Of a stretch of 64,000 nt of DNA, positions 34,297 to 46,029 are shown in pieces. The position numbers were made by a program, and so were the translations under genes. A model generated the notes under the pieces. The model had not been told where the DNA came from, made no database searches, and saw nothing but the letters and a program-made list of their open reading frames with translations. This DNA comes from Symsagittifera roscoffensis (Eukaryota > Xenacoelomorpha > Acoela > Convolutidae): assembly GCF_963678635.1 (NCBI RefSeq), contig NC_087067.1, positions 48,033,618 to 48,097,617 of the forward strand. Direction: 5' to 3'. Position 1 is the stretch's first letter, and each line of letters starts with the position of its first letter.

Positions 34297-35260
34297 TTTC
34301 AGTATGGATAAAAAAATGGATTGACGCAATTGAAAATGGCGCGTGCTTAAAAAGAGGGAATTTTGTTTTGCTTGGGTGGCTTTTTTGGTCAGCCTATTTT
34401 CAGATATCTAAATATTAGTTTTATTTCAGAAATTTTTGACCTCCTGAATTCAGATAGAAAAAACTCAATGTTGCTAAAGTTCTCGGATCTGTAAAAAAGG
34501 CATTAGGAAATTTTAGAGTTATGCATGATTTGAAAAAAAACTCTTCGAACTCAAGATGAAAATGTTTTTGATTGTCGTTTATCGACTCTGCAAATGAATG
34601 TTTACTCATATAACAAATATACGCAGTTGAAATGTTTCTCAATATTTAGCCATAAATTTTCTCAAGTACAAACACAATCACATAATTTTTTCAGTTTTTT
34701 TTGCGAATTCTGAAACACAAGCTGAAAATGAAGGTTTTAAATTGATTTAGAAAATCTAACATTTTGGCCAGCAGTATAAGCCAGCAGCTCCATATATAGC
34801 CGTTTTGTTTAGTTACTTACGATGATGCTAAAATATAGATGTCACACTGAGTCAGCTAGTATCACTTATTTGATCTAGCTGCTTTTGTTAATCTTAAAAG
34901 TAACAAACATAAAAACACGTGCACGAAACTTTGACTGGTTATGGAAAAACTATTTATAGTTGTAACTTTTGTGATACATACAAAAAATCCAGTTAACTCA
35001 AGGTTTTTATTAAACTTAAAAATATATAAATCTTAAAAGTAAACTTCCTATGAAAAAGAAAATAAAAAACGTTTTTTGACAGAAGCTTGCAGCTTCGAAT
35101 CTTGGTGAGATCCGAAAAAAAAATTTATCATTTCATGCGGAGCTTCTTGCTAATCGCAAAACAAAAACATCTAGCAGAACCAAACTTACAGTGAGAAAAG
35201 AATAGTAAGAGCTATACTATTAAAAACTCACGTTCGATCCAGCACCAAACAAGCACTTAC

Positions 35261-35385
35261 CATATTGAACAACTCATGGTGAACAGATCAAACTGCACAT
35301 TACAGCTTTCTGATACCCAGATGATCCAAATAAAACCAGCTGATCCGATTCGAATCGCGACCCCCAAATATTCATCCCCAGCCAT
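35261..35385 (-). CDS. small exon with GTAAGT donor, tandem copy 3
   Basis: Third copy of the MAGDEYLG exon with its GTAAGT donor, close to the right end of the 1.8-kb array. The rest of this unit is truncated at about 35,470, so no complete gene follows. Confidence 0.28.
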
Positions 35386-35611
35386 CTTAACCATTTCTAT
35401 TTTTGACCAAACTGTTAACAACTTGTAATGGGAAAAATAGTCATGTATCCGATTGCAATAGTCTCACTTATACGTATACGCCTTGAAATTACATAAAAAA
35501 ATAGGTTTCAGGAAAAAAATTAGAACGCAAATAGCTGCACGTAACATGGTACTAAAAAATAAATAATAGTTTTGAATTGCTTAAGCAATTGGCAAATTGC
35601 ATGCTGTGACA

Positions 35612-35869
35612 ACTAAAGTGACAAAAAATAATCAGAAAAGTCTTCTGCTCACCAGAAATTCCTGTCAATGGATTAAAACCACGTATTGTTGTCTTTACAG
35701 GCAAATTCAAAACATCTACGCTACATAAGCTTCCAGAGAATTTTTGGAAAAAAGCAATTTCTTGGACAAAACACTTTTGGAATAATGAAAAAATTATAAC
35801 TGATGTTGAGGAAACAATTATTGAGCGAGAGAAAGAAAGTCGACCCTGTAAACAAAAACTAGCAGCCTG
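35612..35869 (+). CDS. coding-like fragment without ATG
   Basis: About 85 codons open up to a TGA with convincing composition: KIIRKVFCSPEIPVNGLKP, then TLHKLPENFWKKAISWTKHF, then a Glu-rich helix (DVEETIIEREKES). A TTGTTGTCTTTACAG sequence at about 35,686-35,700 is a good acceptor and could start the exon mid-frame. The opposite strand is open as well but hydrophobic. No family recognised. It may be a 3' exon or a mobile-element fragment. Confidence 0.3.
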
Positions 35870-36220
35870 ACAAGAAAAGGTAAAAGTCTTCTGATAATTT
35901 GGTTGTGTTTGATCAAAAATCATATGCTTTAGTTAGACTTTGGTGGCTACTGCGCAGGTGCAATTTTGGATTTGAGATGGGTAGCGACATCCGCATTATG
36001 CATCACTCGTGCATCTTCTGGTCAGCCCGCCACACGTGAGTCTTTTCGGAAGTCAAAATTATCCCTTTTCAAAAACCCGGCCAATTTTTCTCAGACTAAG
36101 TTTGCTACTTTTTTTTTTCCAACGAACAAAAATTTCTATTTAATGGCGCAACTAGCTTTTTTTATGTTATTATCTAGGGCCAAAAAAGCTTTCGAAGAAT
36201 GAAGCTATACAAAAAAATTG

Positions 36221-36473
36221 AAAACATGATTTTAGCTGCAGAAGTGAATTAAAAAGATTAGATGTGAATAAAAAGCTTGATCATTCTAACGAAACCGAAA
36301 TACGTCAATTATACAATCTGACTTTTAATTTCTTTAAAAAGCGACAGTTTGCAACAAAAAAATTTTCTGTTTCCATTAGCAAGCAATTCTATTTTTGTAA
36401 ATATGTTCAAAAAACTTCAATAAGTCAAAAGAGTAGATTTAAAATTTCAAGCACGTTATTCCTTTTAAAGTAA
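36221..36473 (+). CDS. coding-like fragment, unknown
   Basis: About 84 codons open after a TGA, with a TTTTAG acceptor-like site near the start: ELKRLDVNKKLDHSNETEIR, then a Lys/Phe-rich part. Composition degrades toward the end. It may belong with the fragment at 35.6-35.9 kb, but no linking splice pair is clear. Confidence 0.22.
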
Positions 36474-37030
36474 AATTTTATCAAAAAAGTTTTTGGTGCC
36501 TTTCAAAGATTTAGCAATCATATATTTTGATCAAATACTTTCAACAATCATTGTGCAGTTTTCTTAGCTGATTTTTGCGATTATCAGAATACCCCCCACT
36601 GAATATTACAATTATCAGAATACACCCCCCCCCCCTACGTTCGCCACTGGATGAGTTAGAGCATGCTGATTGTAACTTAAACGAAGCTTTTCCTAATTTT
36701 GTCGTCAATTTTGTGTCGTCAGTTGGATTTAATTTGATTGAAACAAATAGTGCATTTAAATTTAATGTATTCATTTTCTGGTTTTTATCAATTAAACTGT
36801 CAATTTAGAGCCAAAAAATATAAAAACGAGAAAAAAAACTATCAGAATTGTATTGTCCTACTACTGCTAGTAATCACTGATACAATTTCTTCAATTTGTC
36901 AATGCATAACATGATTTTGAGTAAAAAATAATTTTTCAAAATAATTTAATTTCATTCAAATCGATTTGTTATAACCACAATAGGAACCGATAAGGGTTTT
37001 GAATCGACATAAGAAGAAATTTTAAGGTCA
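36474..37030. other. AT-rich with a C-run
   Basis: A run of about a dozen C near 36,625-36,640 is followed by TACGTTCGCCACTGG. The context resembles the end of an interspersed element. A + frame after it (SPLDELEHADCNLNEAF) is protein-like for about 20 residues, then hydrophobic. Not called as a gene. Confidence 0.35.
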
Positions 37031-37031
37031 A

Positions 37032-37811
37032 TTTTAGACGCTCAAAATTGAATTATGCCGGTTTGAGTGAATTTTGATTCATTAGGAGGCCAAACTGTGC
37101 ATTCTGTTATCTTTAGGGCCCGCAATCTAATTGACCGTACTATTGCCAGATAGTCCTAGATAGAGTTAAGGTTATCAATATCTTCTCTATCGCGCATCAG
37201 TCTATGACAGCTCTCTGCTAACTTTATCTCATGACCTTTTAACTCATTATTTTAACTACTGTATACCAAAAAAAAGGAAACGCTTTATGACCAAATCAGC
37301 TAGAATAACCATATAATTCAGACAAGTTAACGACATTTTCACATAAAATAGCTCTGATAACATAGGTTAATCTAGCTATTTCCAGTTTCATGCTTTCATC
37401 AGATATTCCAAAATTGCTCAAAAAACTTATCAATAATTTCAATTCATTCTCAAAAAGGGGGTAAGAGGTCCTGTATGCAATCCAAGTGTATTCTAAACGA
37501 TTTATTTATTGATTTCACCCATCATATGCACAACCAAACCTGTGCTACATTGAGATTCATCCTCAATTCTTTATTGTGCAATTGTGCTTTATAATATTTT
37601 CACCCTTGTGCGAGGCTTATCCTCTAACCTAATTCAGTGTAACTCTAAACCTAATTATTTCACTAGGGAAGGAATATTTGGTCCAAACTAGGGAAGGATT
37701 AATCTATGCTCACAAGGAAAGGAACTATAAGGCGCTCAAAATTTAGACGCTCAAAATTGAATTATGCCGGTTTGATTGAATTTTGATTCAATACGAGGCC
37801 AAACTGTGCCT
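37032..37811. repeat. insertion flanked by a 70-bp direct repeat
   Basis: TAGACGCTCAAAATTGAATT and the following 50 bases (to GAGGCCAAACTGTGC) occur at 37,034-37,100 and again at 37,742-37,811, around the LTR-like repeat. This is too long for a transposon target duplication. Confidence 0.8.
37105..37580 (+). repeat. 476-bp LTR-like repeat, copy 1
   Basis: It begins TGTTAT and ends TTGTGCA, so it has TG...CA ends. It is similar over its full length to 42,547-43,025 in the same orientation. No coding capacity. Four-base flanks are ATTC and ATTG, an imperfect match. Confidence 0.6.
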
Positions 37812-37959
37812 TCTTTGCATTGTAAACGGACTCCGCAACAGGTCAAAATCAGATTTGCAAACATAATCAACAACATTTATTTGATCTTTTATACTGTTTT
37901 GGATTCCTAAACAAATACCTAAAGCATTGTACCGCTCGAAATTGCTCCAAAAATAGGAA

Positions 37960-38360
37960 ATTCGCGGAATCCGCAACTGTATTTGCGGAATCCAGAACAG
38001 TTCATGGAATCCACAAACGAATAATAAGTAATGAATACATTGAGCTGTTGCGGAATCCGCAACTGTAAGCAGATTCCGCAAATAGTAAGTGGATTCCGCA
38101 AATTGTAAGTGGAATCCGCAATTTTGTTTGCGGATTCCACTTATATTTGCGGATTCCACTTAAATTTTGGGGAAGCCACTTACAGTTGCGGAATCCAGAA
38201 CAACTAGCTGTACTTGCTTGTTGCGGAATCCGCAACAAAACAAAAGTACCAACACAATTTACGTTACAGCTTTTCGTACGCGGAACCTACGAAAACTTTG
38301 TAGGTGGAATCCAGTTACTTTTTGGAACATGCTTAAAGATTTGCCTCTGGAATCCAGAAC
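37960..38360. repeat. cluster of palindromic TTGCGGAATCCGCAA motifs
   Basis: About a dozen GGAATCC/GGATTCC cores, many in the fuller dyad TTGCGGAATCCGCAA, lie about 20-30 bases apart in both orientations. Open frames across it on the minus strand are repeat-driven. Confidence 0.8.
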
Positions 38361-38597
38361 ATACAGACACAAAGTTTGGCCTCGTAATGTTGTTACTGAA
38401 ATCCATCCGTATCTCACTAAAGTTGTGTTAAACCCAACTTTCAACTTTCAACTTGCCTTATACAGTTTTCAAGTTTACTTAGTGATCATAAACTTGCTCC
38501 AAAAATTCGTCATCGTTACAATGACCTACAGTCACTTGATAAAAGTTGTTTACCACAAAAACTTTGTTTCTGGGAACCTTTTTAGGATTTAGACAAG

Positions 38598-38695
38598 ATT
38601 GAAGGAAGATCTATCAGCCATATTTGTATTATCGCGGGGAGACCTAGATGTCTCCCCGCGATAATACAAATATGGCTGATAGATCTTCCTTCAAT
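38598..38695. repeat. 46-bp perfect inverted repeat with 6-base loop
   Basis: Arms 38,598-38,643 and 38,650-38,695 are exact complements around CTAGAT. Outside them ACAAG pairs with CTTGT after a small bulge. The stem includes a CGCGGGGAGAC block unlike the AT-rich surroundings. Confidence 0.95.
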
Positions 38696-38699
38696 TTTC

Positions 38700-40265
38700 T
38701 TGTTAACTGATAGAATCTTCCCTACAACTTTTTTCCTTTTTGTTCATCAGGATAGAAAATTTTTCTGTTTCCTTAAATTGTAGAATTTGGTTCTGTAATT
38801 TTTTAAGGCATTAAAAATACCATTTTTGGTGTTATTTTCAACAATTTGAAATACTTTTAAATTACGCATTGAAATTAGTTGTTTTTATCTTGTTCGACTC
38901 ATAGTTTTTAAAAAAGCTAAAATATAGGGATAACTAAGCCCTCAGAGCCATCAACAAATCAGAGCCATCAACAAACTACCATAAGTATAAGTTTTTAGTG
39001 TTTTGCCTGATTTCATGCTAGGTTGGACAAATTTATGACTATACTTTTCCAGTTTTTTCGCGAGTTGATCTTCCATGGATTGCCATTACAAAACAATTTT
39101 TAAAATGATTCTTCAATTGAATGCATAAGTGATTCATCGATTAAAAATTGCCGAATCAACCATAATTATTAATGATTTACTCTTGACTCAGTGCAGAATT
39201 TTTGATTTTTGTGGAAAAATTCAAAAACTGAAAGTTTCTAATCGGTTCGAGATTCGCGATTGCATTCTTACGACTTAAATATATCTTCTATGACACTATC
39301 TCAGACTTTACAACAAAGGACTGATGAAATTACTGTAAGGGGTATGACAAAAAATTATGTGCTTATGATAGTCATTAAACGATCAATTACTAAAATTTGA
39401 CTAAAAATTTCAACTAAAAATAATTCTAGCTCTTGATAACTGATTATCGATCAGGGGTACGTAATGTAACAATATCGAATCATCAATAAGAATCTTCATA
39501 AAAGTGCCCGCACTGATACGCTGCGACATTGAAATAGTCTTAGATTGATTTTCAAACAGGGGCTATAAAGCTTGAAAATGGATTTGCGATGGCACATTTG
39601 TATCAGTAAACTCATTTAAAAAATGTTTCAACTTTTCTTATCTTCAAATTTTTACGTTTTTTGCATAAAAATCGATTACAATGGTTTCAAATAGAAATTT
39701 GCAAGAATCCAAAAACCATCAAAAGTTTTAACGTGTATTAAAAAATTGATTTTGTACTCTTAAATTTTCTCAAAGTAATGTAAATATAACTGTTCTTCCT
39801 AAAACTAAGCGTAAGTTTTGGAAGGTGGAATATTTGTCACGGCGAACAACAGTTGAGGAAAGTTGCGGAGACTTTTGTTGTTTTTTAAATTATTTTCTCA
39901 AAACTTTGTAGATTGTTAAAAAAAGCTCCAAAAATCATGTAAAAGCTAATTAGGAAAAAAAGCTTTGCGTTAATACATTTCCATTTTTTGAGACGCTTGT
40001 TTGTTTAAGTTTCGGTCAAACATCTCTGCTAAATTTTTTCATGCGGTTTGCTGATAATTTCAAAAAACTGTTTACAATATTTATAACAATTTTGAACACA
40101 ATCATTTGTTTAAATTGCGTATAAAAGAAGTTTAAAATTGCGTATAAAAACATTGTTTAAATTGCGCAATTAGAAAATGTTTCGAAAATTGGATTCAAAT
40201 TGATATCAGTTTTTTAAAATTGGTTGTTTTTGCTATATTTTAGTATCAAACTAAATCGATGATAC
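38700..40265. other. AT-rich intergenic stretch
   Basis: No gene recognised. GTTTAAATTGCGTATAAAA-type words occur three times near 40,107-40,165. Confidence 0.5.
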
Positions 40266-40269
40266 ATAT

Positions 40270-42407
40270 TGTAGTATTGGAAATGCTACACAAATACAGA
40301 AGGCTATTATTTTAATTGCTTACACAAGATCCGAGCGGACTCTTTTCTTTTCTAAATGTGTTCACACCTCAATATAAGAATGCTTTTTTAACTTAACTTT
40401 CGATTCAGATTTCAACTGAACAACTTAACTTAAAATTTTAAAAGTCAAATCCAAATATCTAATTTCTCAAATTCTGAACGGAATTTTTTTTATTCTTTCA
40501 GTTTTATTAACCTTGGAAAAATGCAAAGATTTCTAAGAATCTTTAACGGATGATCGAGGGAACTGAGTATTTGTCCACGACTCCAGTCAGGCGGAGTGTA
40601 TCTTTTAATTTGACTTCGAAAATAGATAAATCCCCCACTGCTCCGAATTTTAAAGTAACTAAAGCAGGTGGAAATATTGTGAGATCCCCCAGTTAAACTA
40701 TAATTGATTTTTTAATTTAAAAAAATAAATAAAATGCAAAAGTCAGTCTCCTGATCAAACGGAGGATAAGTGATAAGAAGAGGCCCGAAGTCTAAAAGCA
40801 GCTTTTCTTATCTTCAAATTGTTACGTTTTTTGCATAAAAAGCGATTAAAATGGTTTCAAATGGAAATTTGCAAGAATCCAAAAACTATTTAAAATTTTA
40901 ACGTGTTGTAAAAAATCGATTTTGTAGTCTTAGGTTTTTTTATTTTTTTTGTATTCTTTCGGAATTTTTTTTCATTCTTTCAGTTTTATTAACCTTGGAA
41001 AAATGCAAAGATTTCTAAGAAACTTTAACGGATGATCGAGGGAACTGAGTATTTGTCCACGACGCCAGTCAGGCGGAGTGTATCTTTTGTTTTGACTTCG
41101 AAAATAGATAAATCCCCCGCTGCTCCAAATTTTAAAGTAACTAAAGCAGGTGGAAATATTGTGAGATCCCCCAGTTAAACTATATATTGATTTTTTAAAA
41201 TAAAAAATCATTAAAATGCGAAAGTCAGTCTCCTGATCAAACGGAGGATAAGTGATAAGAAGAGGCCTGAAGTCTAATAGCAGCTTTTCTTATCTTCAAG
41301 TTTTTACGTTTTTTGCATAAAAATCGATTAAAATGGTTTCAAATAGAAATTTGCAAGAATCCAAAAACCATCAAAAGTTTAAACGTGTTGTAAAAAATCG
41401 ATCTTGTAGTCTTAAGTTTTTTTATTCTTTTTTTATTCTTTTGGAATTTTTTTTATTCTTTCAGTTATATTAACCTTGAAAAAATGCAAAGATTTCTAAG
41501 AAACTTTAACGGATGATCGAGGGAACTGAGTATTTAACCACGACGCCAGTCAGGCGGAGTTCATCTTTTGTTTTGACTTCGAAAATAGATAAATCCCTCG
41601 CTGCTCCGAATTTTAAAGTAACCAAAGCAGGTGGAAATAATGTGAGATCCCCCAGTTAAACTATATATTGATTTTTTAAAATAAAAAATCAATAAAAAGC
41701 GAAAGTCAATCTTCTGATCAAACGGAGGATAAGTGATAAGAAGAGGCTTGAAGTCTAATAGCAGGTGCCGGAAAAAACCAAACTAAAAATAATTCAAATG
41801 AGTGTGCCTGCATTTGTCAATGACTCTAATTTCTGACACTGAGACGGACGGCTAAATTAATCTCAATGTTCATCTATTTTTTCTTCTTCTTCAAATTACT
41901 AAATTTTAGATTCTCTTAGAGTAAGTTCTTTTCACATTAAATAGAGTCACTGAAAAGTTAAACAAATTTAGGTGAAGAAATTTATCAAGTCAAATTTAAC
42001 GGACCAAAAGGAAAGCGAATTGTCACCACCCAAGCATCGGAAAATACCCCAGCTGACATTGAGGATTAGACAATGTACTTTTCCCAGCAAGAATTGGACA
42101 TCATCTCCTCTGCACCTTCTCTCCGCTACTTTCCAACGAAAATTGTAGGAAATTAAAAGCAATAAATAGATAAAATAAACATCCCCTCCTATTGGTAAAA
42201 GTTAACAAAAGATGAACAGTTGTGCGTAACCTTTAACCTTTTCTATTTAATCATCCTTTTTAATTTGTCTGTTTTCTATAACTATCATTTTAAATCTAGG
42301 ATCAGATCGACTATGACCTATGATATATTTTAACTGAGACATATAATTTTAGTCACTCATTGAAACAAAGGGATCTAACAATCGACTCCAATGTTTCTTC
42401 TAGTAAA
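40270..42407 (+). repeat. 5' LTR of element 2
   Basis: Starts TGTAGTATTGG and ends CTAGTAAA, matching the 3' LTR at both ends. It contains three tandem copies of a block of about 481 bp (landmark GATCGAGGGAACTGAG at about 40,552, 41,034 and 41,515). The 3' end lacks the usual CA. Confidence 0.9.
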
Positions 42408-42409
42408 AC

Positions 42410-42424
42410 TGGTGCGACATGAGC
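42410..42424 (+). promoter_or_regulatory. tRNA primer-binding site
   Basis: TGGTGCGACATGAGC lies two bases after the 5' LTR. TGG complements the CCA end of a tRNA, as expected for reverse-transcription priming. The tRNA species is not assigned. Confidence 0.7.
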
Positions 42425-42546
42425 AGAGAACTACCACCTAAGTTATATATAGCTTTAAAAACAAAAGAATTAATTGTCGTTAGTACAAATTTTAGGAAAG
42501 TGAGTTTCTGTTAGTCGATTTCCAACATCAAAAAGCTAGTGACAGA

Positions 42547-43025
42547 TGTTATATATCTTTAGGGCCTGCAATCTAACTGACCGTACTATTGCCAGATAGT
42601 CCTAGTTAGAGTTAAGATTATCAATATCGTCTCTATCGCGCATCAGTCTTTGACAGCTCTCTGCTAACTTCATCTCATGACCTTTTAACTCATTATTATA
42701 ACTACTATATACCAAAAAAAGGTAACGTTCTCTGACCAAATCAGCTAGAATAATCATATAATTTAGAGAAGTTAACGACATTATCACCTAAAATAGCTCT
42801 TATAACATAGGTTAATTATGCTATTTCCAGTTTCATTCTTTCATGAAATATTCCGAAATTGCTCAAAAAAACTTATTAAAAATTCAATTCATTCTCAAAA
42901 AGGGGGTAAGAGGTCCTGTATGTAATCTAAATGTACTCTAAACGATTGATTTATTGATTTCACTCATCATATACACAATCAAACCTGTGCTATATTGAGA
43001 TTCATTCTCAATTCTTCAATGTGCA
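42547..43025 (+). repeat. 479-bp LTR-like repeat, copy 2
   Basis: Same TG...CA repeat as 37,105-37,580, sitting 140 bp inside element 2. No clear target duplication and no coding sequence. Likely a solo LTR of another family nested in the leader. Confidence 0.6.
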
Positions 43026-43119
43026 TTTTGACGATCAAATTGAATGACACTCACTGAACCTATGCTAAGCTTAGGTAAAATTTACAATAAGCTCACACAG
43101 ATAAGCTATGTTTGAGAAA

Positions 43120-43960
43120 AAAAATAACTGAAAATTCACCAAATTCAGTTAAAATAAGTCCAACTAAACTTGATAAATTTCCATTTGAAAAAAAATTGTT
43201 TCAATTTAGGTCAAAATAAACCCGATTAAGCAAGGAAAACGTCCATTTTAACAAAATCCTGCCCAATATTAGACAAAATAAGTTCAATTAAATTGAATAA
43301 ATTTCCTTTTTATTAAAACTTCGCTTTTTTAATGTCCAAATAAACTCGATTAAGTTAGATAAACTTCTATTTCAAATAAAATTTGCTCATTTTTACGCCA
43401 AAAAAGCCAGAATAAGAAAAACGTCAAATTTAAAAAAGTTTCAGTCAAAATAAGTCCGATTAAGCTAGATAACCTTCTATTGTAAGAAAATTTTACTCAT
43501 TTGTGGTCAAAGTGTCCAAAAAACCTAGATAAACTTCTATGTTATCAGATTTTTGCCCAATTTATGTCACATTAGGCTCCGCTAAGCCTGATAAACCCCA
43601 CTTGAAAAAAAAATTGGCCATATTAGGTCGAATAAGTCCAGTTAAGCCAAATTAACTCCCATTATAACAAAATTATTGCTCGTTTTTAGTCAAAATAAGC
43701 ACATTTAAGACAAATAAACTTCAAATTAACCAGAAACTTACCCAATTCTGGCCAAAAAAAAAACTATTAAGCTAGTTTAATTCAAAATTAATCTAAGTTT
43801 CACCCCCTTCTGGCTTAAATAAAGCTATTTAAGATAGGTTAACTTGGACTTGGAAAATCACTCAAATTTGCTAAAAATATGCTGGATTAAAATAGCTATA
43901 CCTAAGAAAGAAAAAATAATTTTTTTTATTTTTTGTTCAAACTAAGCCATATAAGATATA
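43120..43960. repeat. 62-bp minisatellite in the leader
   Basis: About 13 diverged copies of the pattern GTCAAAATAAGTCCGATTAA, GCTAGATAAACTTCTATT, then an AAATTT-TGCCCA block, spaced mostly 60-66 bases apart. Confidence 0.8.
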
Positions 43961-44846
43961 TTAAACATTTACCCAAAAAGCCCAGAAAACTACAAAAAAT
44001 TTTAAGTAAAAACTGGAAATAACCTACTATTGGAAAAAATTAATGTCAACACATTGGAAAATTGATGATAGTACTCTAAAACTGAAGCTGAAAGTACAAT
44101 TACTAAAATTGCTCAAATTCCTTGATACATTACTAACACCGAAAAAGATCATATTAGCATATTATAAAAACACTTTAACGAAGACAAAAACGAACTCTAC
44201 GTCTTTTTTCCGAAGATAAACTCCAGAATTAGATACACTTTTGCAGCAAATGAAGATGCCAAACAACATAATCTCTATACCAGATGAACAATTAATCGCT
44301 TCGCTTCCGGTTGTTTTGTTTTAACAAAAATAAATAATTCTTAAGTTTCATATTAATTCATAATGAGTACGTTGATTTCATTTAGAAACAGATACAAGTT
44401 ACCAATAATTGGAAGTTGTTCGAAACAAACTACCAATACACACTTCATTGCAAAATCTTAACGTTAATAAAAAATTCCGTAAATTATAATGCCAAATTCC
44501 TATCTAGTAAAATCAACTGCATTAAGTTTAAAGCTCGTAGTCAAAACTAAATCCACTAAATTTATATGGTACATTACCAGCATCCAAAAAGATCAATCTT
44601 GTCCAAACCAAAATTATCACGAATTTTTTTTCTTTCCCGCCGCAATACACCAGATATAACCTACATTCTGAAAAAACTCAATCTTGCTCTTAGCACTATT
44701 GATTTATCTAAGAAAAAACTATATTCATCAAACCCAATGAACCTCGCAAAACTTCCTTGAAACTTAATTGATCATCAGAAAACAACCAGTACATAAAACA
44801 TTTAAGCGTTAAGTATTCATACCCAAATTTGAGTGAGATTTAAAAA

Positions 44847-45980
44847 ATGGCGAATGTATTTGCATATCCAGACTTAGTTCTCGAAAAATTCACAGGCTTA
44901 GACCCAAATTAAGTTGCAAGAGATTTTCTTGAAAGAGTAGAAAAAAAAAGATAGCACTTTCCCTGAAGACTAGACCAGCAGGCCCAGGTGACGACCAGGA
45001 CGCATATGATAGCAGACAAAGATATTTATTCGATTCAATAATGAGAGGTCCAGCAGCTCAATTGTATCAGGGATTAGCAGCAGGTTTACCTTGGAACGAT
45101 TTAGTGCATAGATAGATTCACTGATGATAAGGATAAAAATTGATGACGAATAGAAGCAGAAAAAAAAGACCCCTGATATATTCATCAAAAGCTATATCCA
45201 TACATTAAGCACTGCAGTAGATCGCGGAGGGCCAAATCCGACTTTTAATGATGATCAAAGAAGATGGAATACTTCGTGCGAGTTTTAAGTCCGCCAGGTT
45301 TAAAACAAAAAGCACATCAATTTATTATTGAGAATCCACCCGCGACTTGGCAGCAACTAAAAGATCACATAGATACCATACCAAAGATTTAATTTTCGCA
45401 GATAGTAGTGAGTTCACTGGAACAGCTTCAAGTAGTGTTTGGAAATCGAACGAAAAAAGAATCAGCTCAAAGAATTAACAGGGTTAAATAAAGATGACAA
45501 AATCAACGCAGCCTATAATCCAAATGAACAAAGAAACAAACAAAATCGTACCAAATTTTGCAAAGGGTATCGCAGGTCAGGTCACACATTAAGCGTTTGT
45601 TTTAAATATTGGGACATTTAAGAACAAAATCAAAAAATACCTCAATATCGAGAAAAAATTTTCATACAATTACAACAGAATATCTAGATTCAGAAACATT
45701 AATAGAGATAATCACAACTACAATAACAGGGATCCAAAAAACTACAGTAATAGACCCTGTTCAAAGACCCTAAACTAAAATTAAAACAGACCCATTAATA
45801 ATCAGAACAGAACTTATAATCATCTGCTAAAACCTAATAATAATCCAAGAATACCTTCTAGGGATAATAGTCGTGATAGAAATCCAAGGGTAAAATTTAG
45901 TGACGATAAAATACAAGGTTTTTTCAGTGATGACGAAAGTGGAGACATCAATTTAAACTAGAACAGTCTACGCACGATAA
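44847..45980 (+). pseudogene. gag: gag of element 2
   Basis: The ATG at 44,847 opens VFAYPDLVLEKFTGLDP, a typical gag start, interrupted by a TAA after about 20 codons. Capsid sequence continues in other frames (SRQRYLFDSIMRGPAAQLYQ). The zinc knuckle at 45,559-45,600 reads CKGYRRSGHTLSVC: spacing matches C-x2-C-x4-H-x4-C, but the second cysteine is tyrosine. Several further stops follow before the protease. Gag would form the RNA-packaging particle; this copy cannot. Confidence 0.75.
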
Positions 45981-46029
45981 AAAACCACAAATGTATATTT
46001 ATTTATATCAACATCCCGTCGGAGACAAA

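Larger units (their letters stand above)
30434..35470. repeat. 1,799-bp tandem array, about 2.5 copies
   Basis: GCCAGCAGCTCCATATATAG lies at 31,182, 32,981 and 34,780, exactly 1,799 apart. A partial left copy starts at CATTTTGAGTATGG (30,434) and the last copy stops near 35,470. Copies two and three are almost identical. The first is more diverged and carries a replaced segment at 30,723-31,175. Small minus-strand exons are repeated with the unit. Confidence 0.93.
42428..44846 (+). other. element 2 leader with nested repeats
   Basis: A long 5' leader without a supported ORF. It holds the 479-bp LTR-like insert and a 62-bp minisatellite. Sequence after about 44,000 is AT-rich and unique. Confidence 0.6.

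Noticed and set aside
38002-38238. Minus-strand frames with repeated CGFR/SGIR words
   Set aside because: Produced by the GGAATCC repeat cluster in three frames at once.
37960-38360. CRISPR-like array
   Set aside because: Repeats are palindromic, in both orientations, with unequal spacers and in a eukaryotic context.
38598-38695. microRNA precursor
   Set aside because: The stem is perfectly paired and longer than usual, with no bulges; an inverted duplication or artefact is more likely.
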